From Chlorops oryzae (lineage: Eukaryota; Arthropoda; Insecta; Diptera; Chloropidae), in contig CM035808.1 in assembly GCA_020466095.1 (NCBI GenBank), positions 49,169,979 to 49,233,978 of the forward strand: 64,000 nucleotides of DNA, given 5' to 3'. This document shows positions 1-10,649 of this stretch, piece by piece. Each line of letters starts with the position of its first letter. Position 1 is the stretch's first letter. Under the pieces are notes generated by a model. That model saw nothing but the letters and a program-made list of their open reading frames with translations, was not told the origin of the DNA and searched no databases. Position numbers and translations under genes: made by a program.

Positions 1-281
1 AGTTAGTAATATCATTTGCTTTTTCTTTCGGCTTTCTTTGTTATGTCGATTTTATTATAGTGATCTCCGTTGCTAAAAGGGAACTTTATAATGTGTGGCT
101 CTCTTCTAAAGACAGAACATTGGGAGCAAAACAAAACGAAATGATAAGTTTTGTTAAGAAAATTTCTGTGGATTAAGATGAAGAAGATATAAAAAAGGAA
201 ATAAGTTTCTTTGGAACAAAACTTCAGCAAAGGTGGCATCAAAGCGAGAGGAGGAGAGCTGCATTCGAAAAAAGGGAGAGG

Positions 282-440
282 CTTGAAATCCCCAAAAGCA
301 GAATCCCCAAAAATAAAGTCCCCAAGGTTTTTATTTTCATAATCCCCAAACACAAAATCCCCAAACACAAAATCCCCAAATACAAAATCCCCAAACACGA
401 AATCGCCAAAAACAAAATCCCCAAAAATAAAAATCTACAC
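282..440. repeat. Minisatellite, about 15-bp unit
   Basis: About nine imperfect copies of a roughly 15-bp unit with the core aaatccccaaacaca. The open frames across it encode only low-complexity repeats and are not genes. The flanks (1-281 and 441-527) hold nothing I recognise. Confidence 0.85.
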
Positions 441-1838
441 TGACGTCACCTAACGCAATCGTAGCAATGAAGAAATGGAATAGCGTCCATCAATCAACGT
501 GATACTTTAAATAGTTTATGTTTTCTTCATATTTTACTATATATGTCACTCTCATAGATTTTGGGCGGGACATTTCGCGGCAGTTAGAAAGAGATGTTAC
601 TCGGCAGGCAAAAAAAGAGCGAGAGAGAAATACTTTTTGTGAGTACCTAACTGAAAAATGCTCATTTTGGTGGGTACTAGAGATGGGCACGGGCCGGGCC
701 GGGCCTGGGGCCCGCCGGGCCTAGGTCAAAAAATACGGGCTTCGGGCCAAAAAATCAAAAACGGGCTTTTTCCGTGCGGGCCCGGGCCTCAGGTTGAAAT
801 CCCGCAGGCCCGTAGGCCCGAAAAGAGGCCCGCTACATATTAAGCACTGAACAATGTCTTTATCGGAAAGGCACTTATTTCATCTGCGGCCTTTTACATA
901 TATCGATTATTGGCCGATTTTCGATTTGAGAAGAGTGACATGTTGATTTTTATACATAAAAATATGTAGGGAGATTTCAAGAATGATAGATATACAGGTC
1001 ACGAAATTAGAATGTTTTAGTTGTAAATGACGTTATTTGTTCAATTTTTTCCTATGTTTGGGCTACGACATCTCTGTGTTCCTATGCCATTTTTAAGGCC
1101 GTTTTCTTGCATTGCGTTATTTCGGCAAGTGAAAAGTTTTTTATTAGAACTCAGCTTTGAAAATGGCTCAGGAGAACAAAGATGTTGCAGCCCAAACATG
1201 GGAAAAATGGAACAATAACGTCATTTACAACAAAAATTTCTGATGTCGTAATCTGTATCTATATCTCTCATTCATGGAGAGATTTCTAAATTCATGATTT
1301 TTTTGTAAGAGACTCTTTTTTTTTAAGCTTAAATTTAATTTTGAGTTATTTTTTTTCTATTTGAATGACTTTTGCTTTATTTTGTAGCTATAAAAGTATG
1401 TACTTATATATAAAACACTAATTTCCTCAAAATATTTCAGAAAGATTATATCCTCACTATTTTTAATATTTCTAAAATAAATGTAAAAAAAAACTACATT
1501 TATATACACTCCGTAAAGACAGGATAGCCTCACTCATTTATCAATGACTTATCGCACCATTTCTGTGCTATTAATATTGCAATCAAAATCATTTCTATGC
1601 AATTAGCAAGAAGGTACCTTCGTTTAATAATGACAAAAATTCCAAGAGGGTGGGTTGACGCAAACCGCATTTTTTCAATTGTCTATCTTGACAGCTACGA
1701 AAATGTGCTTTTTAAAGTGTAAAGTTGAAATAGCCTCATTGCATCGTTCTTACTTTCTGCGTAGCGTTACTTGTTTAAAGTTTACTTTTTTGACTTATTA
1801 GTAAAGACGTTTGTATTAAATTGCTGAAAAAAAAAACA

Positions 1839-2423
1839 ATGGGAAGGAAATCATCGCTAAATGCATCAGAAATTGCGAAAATTGAAGCCTATCACGACGA
1901 AGGACTTTCAAACCGTGCCATAGCCCAAAAAATTGGTCGAAGTCCAAAAGTTGTAAACAATTTTAAAAAAGCTCCTTTGGAATACAAAAAACGCTATAAA
2001 GGGAACACGGTTGGAAAGCTTTCGCCGCAGGACAAACGAAAAATCGCTCGTATTGCATCAAATTCGTCAATGTCTTTAAAGAAGATTGGAGCTGCAGCTG
2101 GAGTAGACGTCAGCAAAGTAACCATAAGTAACGTTATTAAAGCTACAGGAACATTAAAGCGTCGAAAACTCCAGAAGAAACCACCTCTGAATGCCACACA
2201 CAAGGTTAAAAGACTCCAATTTGCCAAAGATCATATGCCGTGGATTGTACAACAAACGCAAAACGATAATGATTGGCGCAAAGTGATTTTTTCTGACGAA
2301 AAACGCTTCAACCTGGACGGGCCTGATGGTTTTAATTATTATTTCCATGACATACGCAAAGAAAAAATCACTTTGCGCCAATCATTATCGTTTTGCGTTT
2401 GTTGTACAATCCACGGCATATGA
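1839..2423 (+). pseudogene. Tc1-like transposase, N-terminal half (left arm)
   Basis: From the ATG at 1839 the frame encodes a paired-like helix-turn-helix region (MGRKSSLNASEIAKIEAYHD and onward, residues 1-110), a second DNA-binding stretch around KVTISNVIKATGTLKRRKLQ, and then the start of the DDE catalytic domain with the first Asp in VIFSDEKRFNLDGPDG. At about 2361 it crosses into the inverted second arm, so the last 20 residues are not transposase sequence. A family member is about 340 residues long; this is under 200 and lacks the second Asp and the final acidic residue. It might still bind Tc1 ends but cannot cut DNA. Confidence 0.88.
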
Positions 2424-2815
2424 TCTTTGGCAAATTGGAGTCTTTTAACCTTGTGTGTGGCATTCAGAGGTGGTTTCTTCTGGAGTTTTCGACGCTTTAA
2501 TGTTCCTGTAGCTTTAATAACGTTACTTATGGTTACTTTGCTGACGTCTACTCCAGCTGCAGCTCCAATCTTCTTTAAAGACATTGACGAATTTGATGCA
2601 ATACGAGCGATTTTTCGTTTGTCCTGCGGCGAAAGCTTTCCAACCGTGTTCCCTTTATAGCGTTTTTTGTATTCCAAAGGAGCTTTTTTAAAATTGTTTA
2701 CAACTTTTGGACTTCGACCAATTTTTTGGGCTATGGCACGGTTTGAAAGTCCTTCGTCGTGATAGGCTTCAATTTTCGCAATTTCTGATGCATTTAGCGA
2801 TGATTTCCTTCCCAT
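2339..2815 (-). pseudogene. Tc1-like transposase, N-terminal half (right arm)
   Basis: This is the inverted duplicate of the coding part of the left arm: the same start, helix-turn-helix region and approach to the first catalytic motif, ending at KVIFS just before the DEKRFN motif where the spacer begins. The reading frame is as well preserved as in the left arm, so the duplication is recent or has been kept uniform by gene conversion. Convergent transcription through both arms would give complementary RNA over about 450 coding bases. Confidence 0.88.
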
Positions 2816-3705
2816 TGTTTTTTTTTCAGCAATTTAATACAAACGTCTTTACTAATAAGTCAAAAAAGTAAACTTTAAACAAGTAACGCTACGCAGAAAG
2901 TAAGAACGATGCAATGAGGCTATTTCAACTTTACACTTTAAAAAGCACATTTTCGTAGCTGTCAAGATAGACAATTGAAAAAATGCGGTTTGCGTCAACC
3001 CACCCTCTTGGAATTTTTGTCATTATTAAACGAAGGTACCTTCTTGCTAATTGCATAGAAATGATTTTGATTGCAATATTAATAGCACAGAAATGGTGCG
3101 ATAAGTCATTGATAAATGAGTGAGGCTATCTTGTCTTTACGGAGTGTATAATACACTCAGTTATGTAGTCGAAGAAAAAATAAAAATATGTTTATATGTA
3201 ATACACTCTGTTATATAGTCGAAGAACTTCTTACTACTGCAACTACAAACTAATTTTTTTTTATCATTTTTTTCGGGCCGGGCCTGGCCGGGCCGGGCCT
3301 CTTTGAAAATTTTCCGGGACAGGCCCGGAAAAATCTGCTTCGGGCCGGGCCGGGCCGGGCCTCAAAATTGAGGCCCGTGCCCATCTCTAGTGGGTACCCA
3401 AGACCGTGGTGGGTACCCAAGACCGTGTTGAAATGAGCCAAAATAGAAACGGCTCCTGAGTGACATATATAGTTATATATGGTTTTCTTCAAGCAATCGC
3501 CCATAACATGTCTTTTTGTAAAAAATAATTAAATAAATATAAAAAACACATTGGTGTGTGCAAAAAATGGGGATGTTATGTTTGGGCAAAACCGCGGAAA
3601 AAGATATTTACACAATTTTTTGTGTACGTTTTACTCAAATTTGGTGAAAAATTTGTTGGTCTTATTTGCAGTGTTACGACCGATGAACATTTTTAAGATG
3701 ACGGG

Positions 3706-4356
3706 TGTTGTGGTTATTAAGGGGGTGTATCAGTCTGGCTCCTCCAGACTAATACATAGACCTAAATATCCTCTTCAAATAAACACGGACACAGGCAATT
3801 CAGTTCAGTCCTTTTTATTGATTTTCTTATTACTTTAATTTACAATGTTTCAATCCTACTCTATCTCCTATTTGACTCGAAAGGACTTCCCTAATTCCCT
3901 GTCTAACACTTAAGTCTACGCTCCGTTGTCGTGGGTGAGTACGTGCACCGGAGTTGAGACTTTGAATACTTAATCAAGAGTCCGCTTGTCGATGTTGATG
4001 CTTCCCTTTTATAAGGAGAAAGTGCTTATGCTGCACTTTCTCGCCAAATCTGGAACACTTCCGCAATGATGAACTGCTGTTGTGGAATCAACTATAGTCC
4101 AATTTCGCTGTTCTCTATGACTTCGTACATCAGCTGGTGCTGACGTAGTCGTCGTTCTCATTATCGCTGACCTACTTCTGCGTTCCAACTCTAATTCTGC
4201 TTTGGTGACGATATTGCGTCATCATCTTCGGTCGTTGCATTTCTTTTGATCGCTTCTGTCTGTTATTCGCTGGTCTTGCTAAAACGGTTGACTCTTTCTG
4301 TCGATCAGTTTACGCTAGGTAGTACAGTGAGTACTCGTATGTTTTAACTCACAACA
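3706..4356 (-). mobile_element. Probable solo LTR (minus orientation)
   Basis: Read on the minus strand it begins tgttgtgagttaaaacat and ends ccttaataaccacaaca, the TG..CA arrangement of an LTR. It contains a TATA-like box (complement of ttttataagg at about 4007-4016) and, near its 3' end, a poly(A) signal aataaa (complement of tttatt near 3813). Flanks cggg (3702-3705) and cgtg (4357-4360) would be an imperfect 4-bp TSD. There is no internal retroelement sequence on either side. Positions 3490-3705 and 4361-4558 hold nothing else I can name. Confidence 0.65.
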
Positions 4357-4849
4357 CGTGCAACAAAAACAGTTGTCGCACTCAAGCGCTGAAACAATCA
4401 ATAATATTATTGTTTGTATTTTGAAACAGAAAGTTCTTTTTAAAAAATTAACACAAGTTTTAAGTCAGTTTAATCTTCGTTTATCTTTTCATTTTGGCAC
4501 TTTTTGAGTACACCAATGTGCTTTCTAAGTAAAAACCAGTTTTCAAAATAAGAATACCTAATGCTCGTAACTGTACTGTTTTTCGCAGTTTTGTACTTTT
4601 TTTAGACCGAAAAACTGCGTACTTCTTTTTGCCCCTAAAAAAAACTGGTTTTTATTTTGAAAACTGGTTTTTACTTAGAAAGCACTACATATATGAATTG
4701 ACATTGATTTCTCAAATTGCTGGCAAGGACAAATACAAGCAAGCAAGCACCGAAAAGTTCACTGGAAAACAAACCGATTGAGCTTTAAAATATTTTTTTT
4801 TACTTTACTTTGTTGAAAATGAAATGAAACTGAATTCTTTTTAATATGC

Positions 4850-5455
4850 TTATTTGTTACGATATAAGCATGTTACCCTTTCGTACCCTCTTCCAGGGGA
4901 GGCAAGTTCCAAAAATATTGGGGGGGAAAAAAAAATTTTATGCAGGGAACAATACGCAATGTTTAGTAGATGTCAAATATTGAAAAAGTGCAGTATATCT
5001 ACTGCAATTGGAATAAAGTTCTAACCCTTCTCGGAATGGGAAAGATATCGATACTTATAGACAATCTTTGACACATATTTTGGTTGGAGGAGGTTGGAAC
5101 CAGTGTTCGGAGAATTCTGCACGAATTTGAAAAGTAGGGTGGCACAGGCGGGTAAATTAGAATTACCGGAACTTCAAAATTGTAGTAAATTAGTTAAGAA
5201 ATATGAAAGATGATTAATCTCAGATGAATTATGGGGATTGCAGAATAAAAGTGTGATATTCTAGAATATACATATTATATTTACAAAATTTTCAAATATT
5301 TTTTTCAGTTGCCGAAATATTGGGGGGGGCATGGCCCCTCCAATAAAATTTTTGGAGGGGCAAAAAGTGCCTTGCCCCCCATAGTTGCCGCGCCTGCCCT
5401 CTTCTATGAAGTTCAAATATTGGCAAGGGTAACATGCTTATATCGTAACAAATAA
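4850..5455. mobile_element. Inverted-repeat element with about 31-bp ends
   Basis: Both ends read ttatttgttacgatataagc and continue as perfect inverted repeats for about 31 bp. The sequence is palindromic at the border, so the TSD cannot be decided. It encloses a hAT-like element at 4894-5396, so almost all its own sequence is end repeat. Confidence 0.7.
4894..5396. mobile_element. hAT-like non-autonomous element, G-run type
   Basis: Starts caggggaggcaagttcc and ends in the complement of caggcgcggcaactatgg, with the 8-bp TSD ccctcttc at 4886-4893 and 5397-5404. It has a run of seven to eight Gs next to each end. Innermost of three nested insertions. Confidence 0.8.
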
Positions 5456-5826
5456 AACTTAATTTAATTTAATTATTTTTTACTTTTTAGTGCGTGATCA
5501 AAGCTTGTTTTTTAGTTTTTTAAACTATATTTTATTTGTTGTTAATTTCCATTAAATAAAATGAATGTTGCGAAATTGTCATAAGCGCCAATTTCCCAAA
5601 CATTTTTTGTGTGGCTTTTATGGCAGAGAAGAACATTTGCAATGAGATTCCAGTCTCATCTTGCAAAATCAGGCGATGGGGCTCACATGGTTACTAAAGA
5701 GTTGCGACGATATGCATATACTGTTTTTTGTACTGTTTTCGCTAAATCTATGTACTTCTTTTTATCAGTTTTTGGATGAAAAAAACTGTTTTTGCCCAGA
5801 AAAGAGTTACGAGCATTAAGAATACC

Positions 5827-6281
5827 GGAAGCGGAAGTCAGAACATATTTTTGTAGTTACAATTGGAAAAAAAATTAGTCAACTTTGCGATGTTTTTTCC
5901 TAATTAAACTTAATTCGAATTACTATTTTAAGGGCTTATAATCAAAATATAGCACTTCTTTGACAAATTAAAGAAAAATTTTTGAAATTGATGCAGAGTT
6001 TTCATAAATATAGCAAAAGAAAATTGTGCTTTAAAGTTGACGACTTTTATAGTTTTGATGGGAAAAAAAATGGCTCCTCCGGCTTGATTCGTCTTCAAAG
6101 TGTATACAAATTAAAGAATGGAGTCTGTTCTGTTGATTAATGCAAAAATTTAGCCGAAATTTGCCGTTTTGCTTTCAATGTCGAAAACTTGTTATGAAAC
6201 TTGCACAAAAAAGCTTAAAAAAAGTGTGGCATACCTTTAGGGCTATGTAAATTAATTGGCGTAAAAATTATAACTCTGAAT
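5827..6281. other. Non-coding spacer
   Basis: AT-rich sequence with no gene, repeat or element border that I can support. Confidence 0.5.
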
Positions 6282-6858
6282 CATGATACCAGAAAACAAG
6301 ATAGCGCCATTTCGGGTATCGCTATTTTGAAGCATTCTCTCAGAGAGCGAAAATGACGAAATACATAAAAGAGAGAGTGGCATTTTTGTTGTTTCCCATG
6401 CTATTCTACGACTTTTTATCTTAAAATCCCAATATTTCTTTTAATTTTTATTATTTATTATCGATTTTTGCATTAGTATGTAGAGAAATGTTGCAAGAAA
6501 AATTAAAAATTCAGGTTTCGTAAAATAATAACTTTTTCATTCATAATTTGTTGTGCAAAGTTTCACTTGTGCGAGGGTTGAAAAATTTTCGTAAAAGCTC
6601 TTTCGGTCTGGCTGCGTCGGAGCGATCGCATAGTAACCCAGCCGGAATTGTGTACAGGAGGTGCTCGAACACGTGCATAGCACAACGAATGATGTGCACA
6701 GCACGGTGCTTACGGTTTGCTTTTTGATGTCAATACACAATACTGGATATGAAGTGTATCTGTTGATTCACTTTCTGAATCGTTTCATGCACAAAACGTT
6801 TTTATTTTGGCCTACCTACTTTGTCATAACCTCGTGCTTACACACCATAACTCCCGGC

Positions 6859-7682
6859 CAGTGATGCCAACTTAGCCCCTTTTCGGGCTATTTTAGCCCT
6901 AATTGGTATGCCCAGAACGCAAAAAATTTTTTTTAGCCCGAAACTAATATACGCGCAATTTTAGCCCATTTCCGACAAAAAAAATTAGCCCTCTTTTGCG
7001 TTTTTGAAATTTTTACAGAAACAATTTTTCGCAGTCAATTTTGTTTGCAGGCATGTTTGTGTGGCGAATTAATTACTGCATGAAGACAAGAAATGATGTA
7101 TGTCACTCATGAATGTTCGTCAAATAGGCCGCAGTCTTCCTGAGTTTCATAGGAGACCGCGGTTGCCACTTCAAAGAAAAAATAAGTGCCAAGGAGATTC
7201 AATTAAAAAAGTTAAACCAAATAATAGCTCAACAAAATCTATGTTGTTGTGATTACCATATACCAGACCAGAATTTAGGACATTTTCACTGCCACTGCCT
7301 TATTGTGAGTGACCCTTAAAGTATCTAACTTTTTTGTTTTATGGAAGAAATGTTATTTAATTTTTAACACTAAGAATTGTTATTTTTTTTAAATTTTTAT
7401 ATACATGTTATGTTAATAAAACGTACCTAGTTATAAATAAAAAAATGTTTTGAACGGTTTTATTGATTTTGTTAGCCAATTTAATAAAAAAAAATTTACA
7501 ATTTCATCTGCGCCCACTTGAGGTTGAACAAACAAAATACTTTTGATATCCCTTTTTTGTTTTTTTTTTGGTTTAATTTAGCCCTTTTTAGCCCTTTTTA
7601 GCTAACCGCGGTTTAGCCCCCTTTTTTAGCCCTTTTTGACGAAACAATTACGCATTTCCTTTTTAAACAGTTGGCATCACTG
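6859..7682. mobile_element. hAT-like non-autonomous element (cagtgatgccaact ends)
   Basis: Inverted ends cagtgatgccaact with the 8-bp TSD ctcccggc at 6851-6858 and 7683-7690. Rich in repeated tagccc motifs near both ends, likely subterminal binding repeats. No coding region. Confidence 0.88.
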
Positions 7683-7857
7683 CTCCCGGCTGTGAAGCTG
7701 AAGAGCGGACGTTTTTTGCTCTTGTTTATAAAAAACAGCGGAAAAAATTCCGACACTCCGCTCGCAATGTTATATGGTTTCCAGACTATTGCGTTAAACT
7801 GAATTTAGTACCTTAAGTAGACTTTAGTAGTGAGTTTGAACTGAGTTTAGGGTCTTT

Positions 7858-8540
7858 AGAGCCAATTTCACCAAAGGCATTTAAGTTTAAGTACCGATTG
7901 GCACTTAAGTACGCATTTAAGTTTCAGACCTTTTCATCAAATATAAAATTTAGTTACGCGGAAGTACGGCAGCACCTTTTATTTTTAGTGCAACACCGTC
8001 GTAATCAGCTGATTTAAAACATAAATAAATAAGACATGGAGTCCCGCACTAAAAATTTTTCAGAAGAAATTTTTCTGCGACAGTGCAAGTTAAAACATTT
8101 TGTGTTTGAAAATAACGAAAATGAAATCACCTATTGCTTGTGTGTGCTATCTTGTGCCGTATGAGCTCCAGTATTGTCCATGCTGCACTTTTGGAAACGC
8201 GAAATCTGTTTCGAAAGTCAACTTCATCGAAATATATAAAAAAAAGTTCTTTCGCTCCCTCATTATACGAGGTCGACGGTTTATCACAACTTTAATAATT
8301 GTCTCGTAATCGCAATCACTATCATCGCTCGACATGATAAATAAAACAAGTTTCCATATACATAAATAGTTTTCTTTTTAAATCAGCTGTTTCCATTACG
8401 ACAGCACAGAGTTGCATAAACTCTACTTAAGTGCCCAATATGGATCACTTAAGTACGACTTGCCATTTAGGTTGATGAAAATGAAAATCTGTGCTTAAAC
8501 GACGATTTTTACTTAAGTATGCTTGGTGAAATTGGCTCTA
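7858..8540. mobile_element. Harbinger-derived MITE
   Basis: Inverted ends agagccaatttcaccaa. The TSD is uncertain because the outer bases (ttt/aaa) continue the inverted repeat. It retains a piece of the first transposase exon of a Harbinger element related to copy D at 42595-42798, so it arose by internal deletion of such an element. Confidence 0.75.
8123..8335 (-). pseudogene. Harbinger transposase, exon 1 remnant
   Basis: From the ATG at 8335 the product begins MSSDDSDCDYETIIKVVINR and continues with RRPRIMRERKNFF. This resembles the start of the copy D transposase, which runs EYEAIMRMIIHRRPRI and then YRERRNFF. Past that point another frame continues the family sequence (RFRVSKSAAWTILELIRHKI), so a frameshift lies near 8225. 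The rest of the transposase, including the whole DDE domain, is missing. It is a fossil that identifies the parent of this MITE. Confidence 0.7.
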
Positions 8541-9285
8541 AAACTCAGAAATAAACTCATGAGTTTAGGCATTCGTTGCTGCAACCCTTACCTTTTACTC
8601 CCTTTTTTTCAAACTTGAACGTTGAAGTCAGCTGTTTGTATTTTGATTTGAAATTACCCAGAAGCAAATTTCGGAGCGCGCCGAATCACACGTCTGAAAA
8701 GAGCCTAATGTAAGACCGTTTTATGAGTAAACACATAAAATGGAGCGTTTTCGGATCATCCGGAAATCCTCTTTAAGCACGGGTTCAGAAAAATCTTCAT
8801 TAGGAGGGTGAAAGCATTTTTATCTCTGTCCGAAAAGAGTATCCGAAAGCGCTCATATTGCTTGCTGGGTAATATTCAAAATCTTTTTTTGACTGCTGGA
8901 TAGAATTGCAGCATGTTGAATGTTGTTCAAAATTGATGTTAGCAAGCTAATTATTAACACCATTCCGGTTGCTTTCATTTTTTGCAATTTGTGACGTCTC
9001 AACAATAACATGCTTAACATTTTTTTCTGGTCATTTTCCATTTTGCAGCTTTTGCATGAAACAATTGCTCCAGACTGTGAAAAGTTGTTCGAAAATCAAT
9101 CCAAAACAAAAAACATCTGTTTGAAGTCGTAAATTCAGAAACGGACAGTCTGAAAGGGTTTTTGATAAATTCAACTTAAGGAGCTAAATTCAGATTTTAA
9201 ATTCATAGTCTGAAAAGCCTATTATCGCTCACAGCGCTGAAAGCGAACTGACGATCGAAAACGAAATTGCTTGCACGTTTCCAGC
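8541..9285. other. Interior of the P-like element, non-coding
   Basis: No gene supported. Short open frames here (for example 8853-9041 minus) have no recognisable motif. Confidence 0.5.
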
Positions 9286-9293
9286 AGGTGGCT

Positions 9294-10113
9294 CAGGCGC
9301 GGCGGAACACCAAAAATCGGAGTGGGTAGTAGTCATGGCACCATGCGACAGAGCAAAAAATTTTTTTTACTTCATTTATTATAACAATACTATTTATTAA
9401 ATATATTACAAAAAAGGATTCTCCTTAGCTTATAAAAAAGAAACAAATATAAATCCTTACTGTGGTACAGTCCAACTCGTTGAACTCAATTTCTAATAGA
9501 ATATGAGTGAAAATTTCTCAAGTTGACCACATTTTTTTCGATTTTCGGATTTTCGACTTTTTTAAGTCACAATAACCAGTAATACAATTTGAACAGTTTT
9601 GCGAAATTCGAATTTTAACGAAAGTTATTGTCAATATCATTTTTTCGGAATGAAATCAGTTTTTTTTTATGCTCCTGTTGCATGTATCTTGCCAATTTTT
9701 AGTTTGAAGATTGTCAATAAGACACACTTCTGAATGAAATTTTGTTTTTGGAAATTAACGGGTTTTTGTTAAAAATATAAACAATTGAAGTAAACAAATT
9801 CAAATAGCTATAACGGGGCTATCGATTTTGATATTTTTTGTTATGGAATAATAATCCTTATTCTACATATAACACACAATATAAAAAAATCGAAGCTTAT
9901 ATTGAAGCTCTTTGGTTGTATGTTGTATGTTCGTTTACGTTTCGGCATTGCGGACGCTTGTACCGTAAAATGTAGCTCTTGCTTTTTTTAGAAGATTTTG
10001 CAAAAAAATTTTCTTTACAAATTTTGAGTAAGCTTCGGAGTGGGTAATTACCTATACCCTAAAAATCGGACTGGGTAGTAGTCCCATACTACCCACACCT
10101 TTCGCCGGGCCTG
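9294..10113. mobile_element. hAT-like non-autonomous element (caggcgcggcg ends)
   Basis: Starts caggcgcggcggaacacc, and its right end is the complement of caggcccggcgaaaggtg. The 8-bp TSD aggtggct lies at 9286-9293 and 10114-10121. The motif ggagtgggtagtagt occurs near both ends. No coding region. Confidence 0.85.
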
Positions 10114-10375
10114 AGGTGGCTCTTTGAATGCAAAATTATTAATGAAAAAGTTGATTTTTTGAATGAAATATATTTTTCTATTTTTCTTCAAACATTTCTT
10201 TACACGTTGATATAAAAATCTGTTGTCTTAACCTTCAAATAGAACCAAAATTTGCATCCGAAGATAAAAACCGGATTTGACATGCAAAACAACAACAACG
10301 TGTCAACAGTTTTGATTTATTTCGTCATCGCTCTGTAATGGCGCTATCTTGTTTTCTTGTATCATGACTCTGAAT

Positions 10376-10609
10376 CATATATTACTATATATGTCACTCT
10401 CATAGATTTTGGGCGGGACAATTCGCGCCAGTTAGAAGGAGATGTTACTCGGCAGGCAAAAAAGGAGCGAGAGAGAAATACTTTTGGTGAGTACCTAAGT
10501 GCAAAATGTTCATTTTGGTGGGTACCCAAGACCGTGGTGGGTACCCAAGACCGTGTTGAAAAGAGCCAAAATGGAAACGGCTCCTGATTGACATATATAG
10601 TTATATATG
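10376..10609. mobile_element. MITE 2, intact reference copy (234 bp)
   Basis: Ends catatattactatatatgtc and the complement of catatataactatatatgtc. The 8-bp TSD ctctgaat lies at 10368-10375 and 10610-10617. It carries two tandem copies of gtgggtacccaagaccgtg. Its left TSD is the same target sequence used by the P-like element that ends at 10366, so the two sit side by side. Confidence 0.92.
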
Positions 10610-10649
10610 CTCTGAATGTAAACAAAAATATGATGTAATAGTGCATTTC

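Larger units (their letters stand above)
1505..3148. mobile_element. Palindromic (head-to-head) Tc1-like element
   Basis: Arms 1505-2293 and 2361-3148 are near-perfect inverted copies of one another (about 789 bp each) around a 67-bp spacer at 2294-2360. TA dinucleotides flank both ends (1503-1504, 3149-3150), as expected for Tc1/mariner target sites. Each arm starts at the outer Tc1 end and carries the same N-terminal part of a transposase, so it looks like two copies of a 5' half joined near the first catalytic motif. It cannot encode a complete transposase. Confidence 0.9.
678..3389. mobile_element. hAT-like non-autonomous element with GC-rich ends
   Basis: The ends are tagagatgggcacgggcc and its complement. 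The 8-bp TSD gtgggtac lies at 670-677 and 3390-3397, inside MITE 1. Subterminal regions are arrays of cgggcc motifs in both orientations (about 690-835 and 3275-3375), possibly transposase-binding repeats. The spaces 836-1500 and 3151-3270 hold no recognisable gene. A palindromic Tc1 element occupies 1505-3148. Confidence 0.85.
528..3481. mobile_element. MITE 1 of the CATATATTACTATATATG family, split by an insertion
   Basis: The ends are inverted repeats (catattttactatatatgtc on the left; the complement of catatataactatatatgtc on the right). An 8-bp TSD, gttttctt, lies at 520-527 and 3482-3489. With the insertion at 678-3389 removed it closely matches the intact 234-bp copy at 10376-10609, including a doubled 'gtgggtacccaagaccgtg' motif. 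An 8-bp TSD with CAT-starting ends fits the P or hAT superfamilies. No coding capacity of its own. Confidence 0.9.
4559..5818. mobile_element. hAT-like non-autonomous element
   Basis: Terminal inverted repeat taatgctcgtaact at both ends, and an exact 8-bp TSD agaatacc at 4551-4558 and 5819-5826. It contains the nested elements at 4850-5455. No open frame of interest. Confidence 0.85.
6282..10366. mobile_element. P-superfamily-like element, non-autonomous, heavily invaded
   Basis: Terminal repeats catgatac(c/a)agaaaacaagatagcgccat are about 31 bp long with one mismatch. They begin CATGAT, as P-element ends do, and the 31-bp length also matches. The flanking sequence actctgaat (6273-6281 and 10367-10375) gives an 8-9 bp TSD. 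Between the insertions at 6859-7682, 7858-8540 and 9294-10113, the remaining pieces (6282-6858, 7691-7857, 8541-9285, 10122-10366) show no THAP or transposase coding region. Assignment to P is an inference from ends and TSD only. Confidence 0.75.

Noticed and set aside
282..440. Possible gene or CRISPR-like array
   Set aside because: Simple 15-bp minisatellite; the open frames encode only low-complexity repeats.
3551..3838. 95-codon plus-strand frame
   Set aside because: It runs into the solo LTR and has no recognisable domain.
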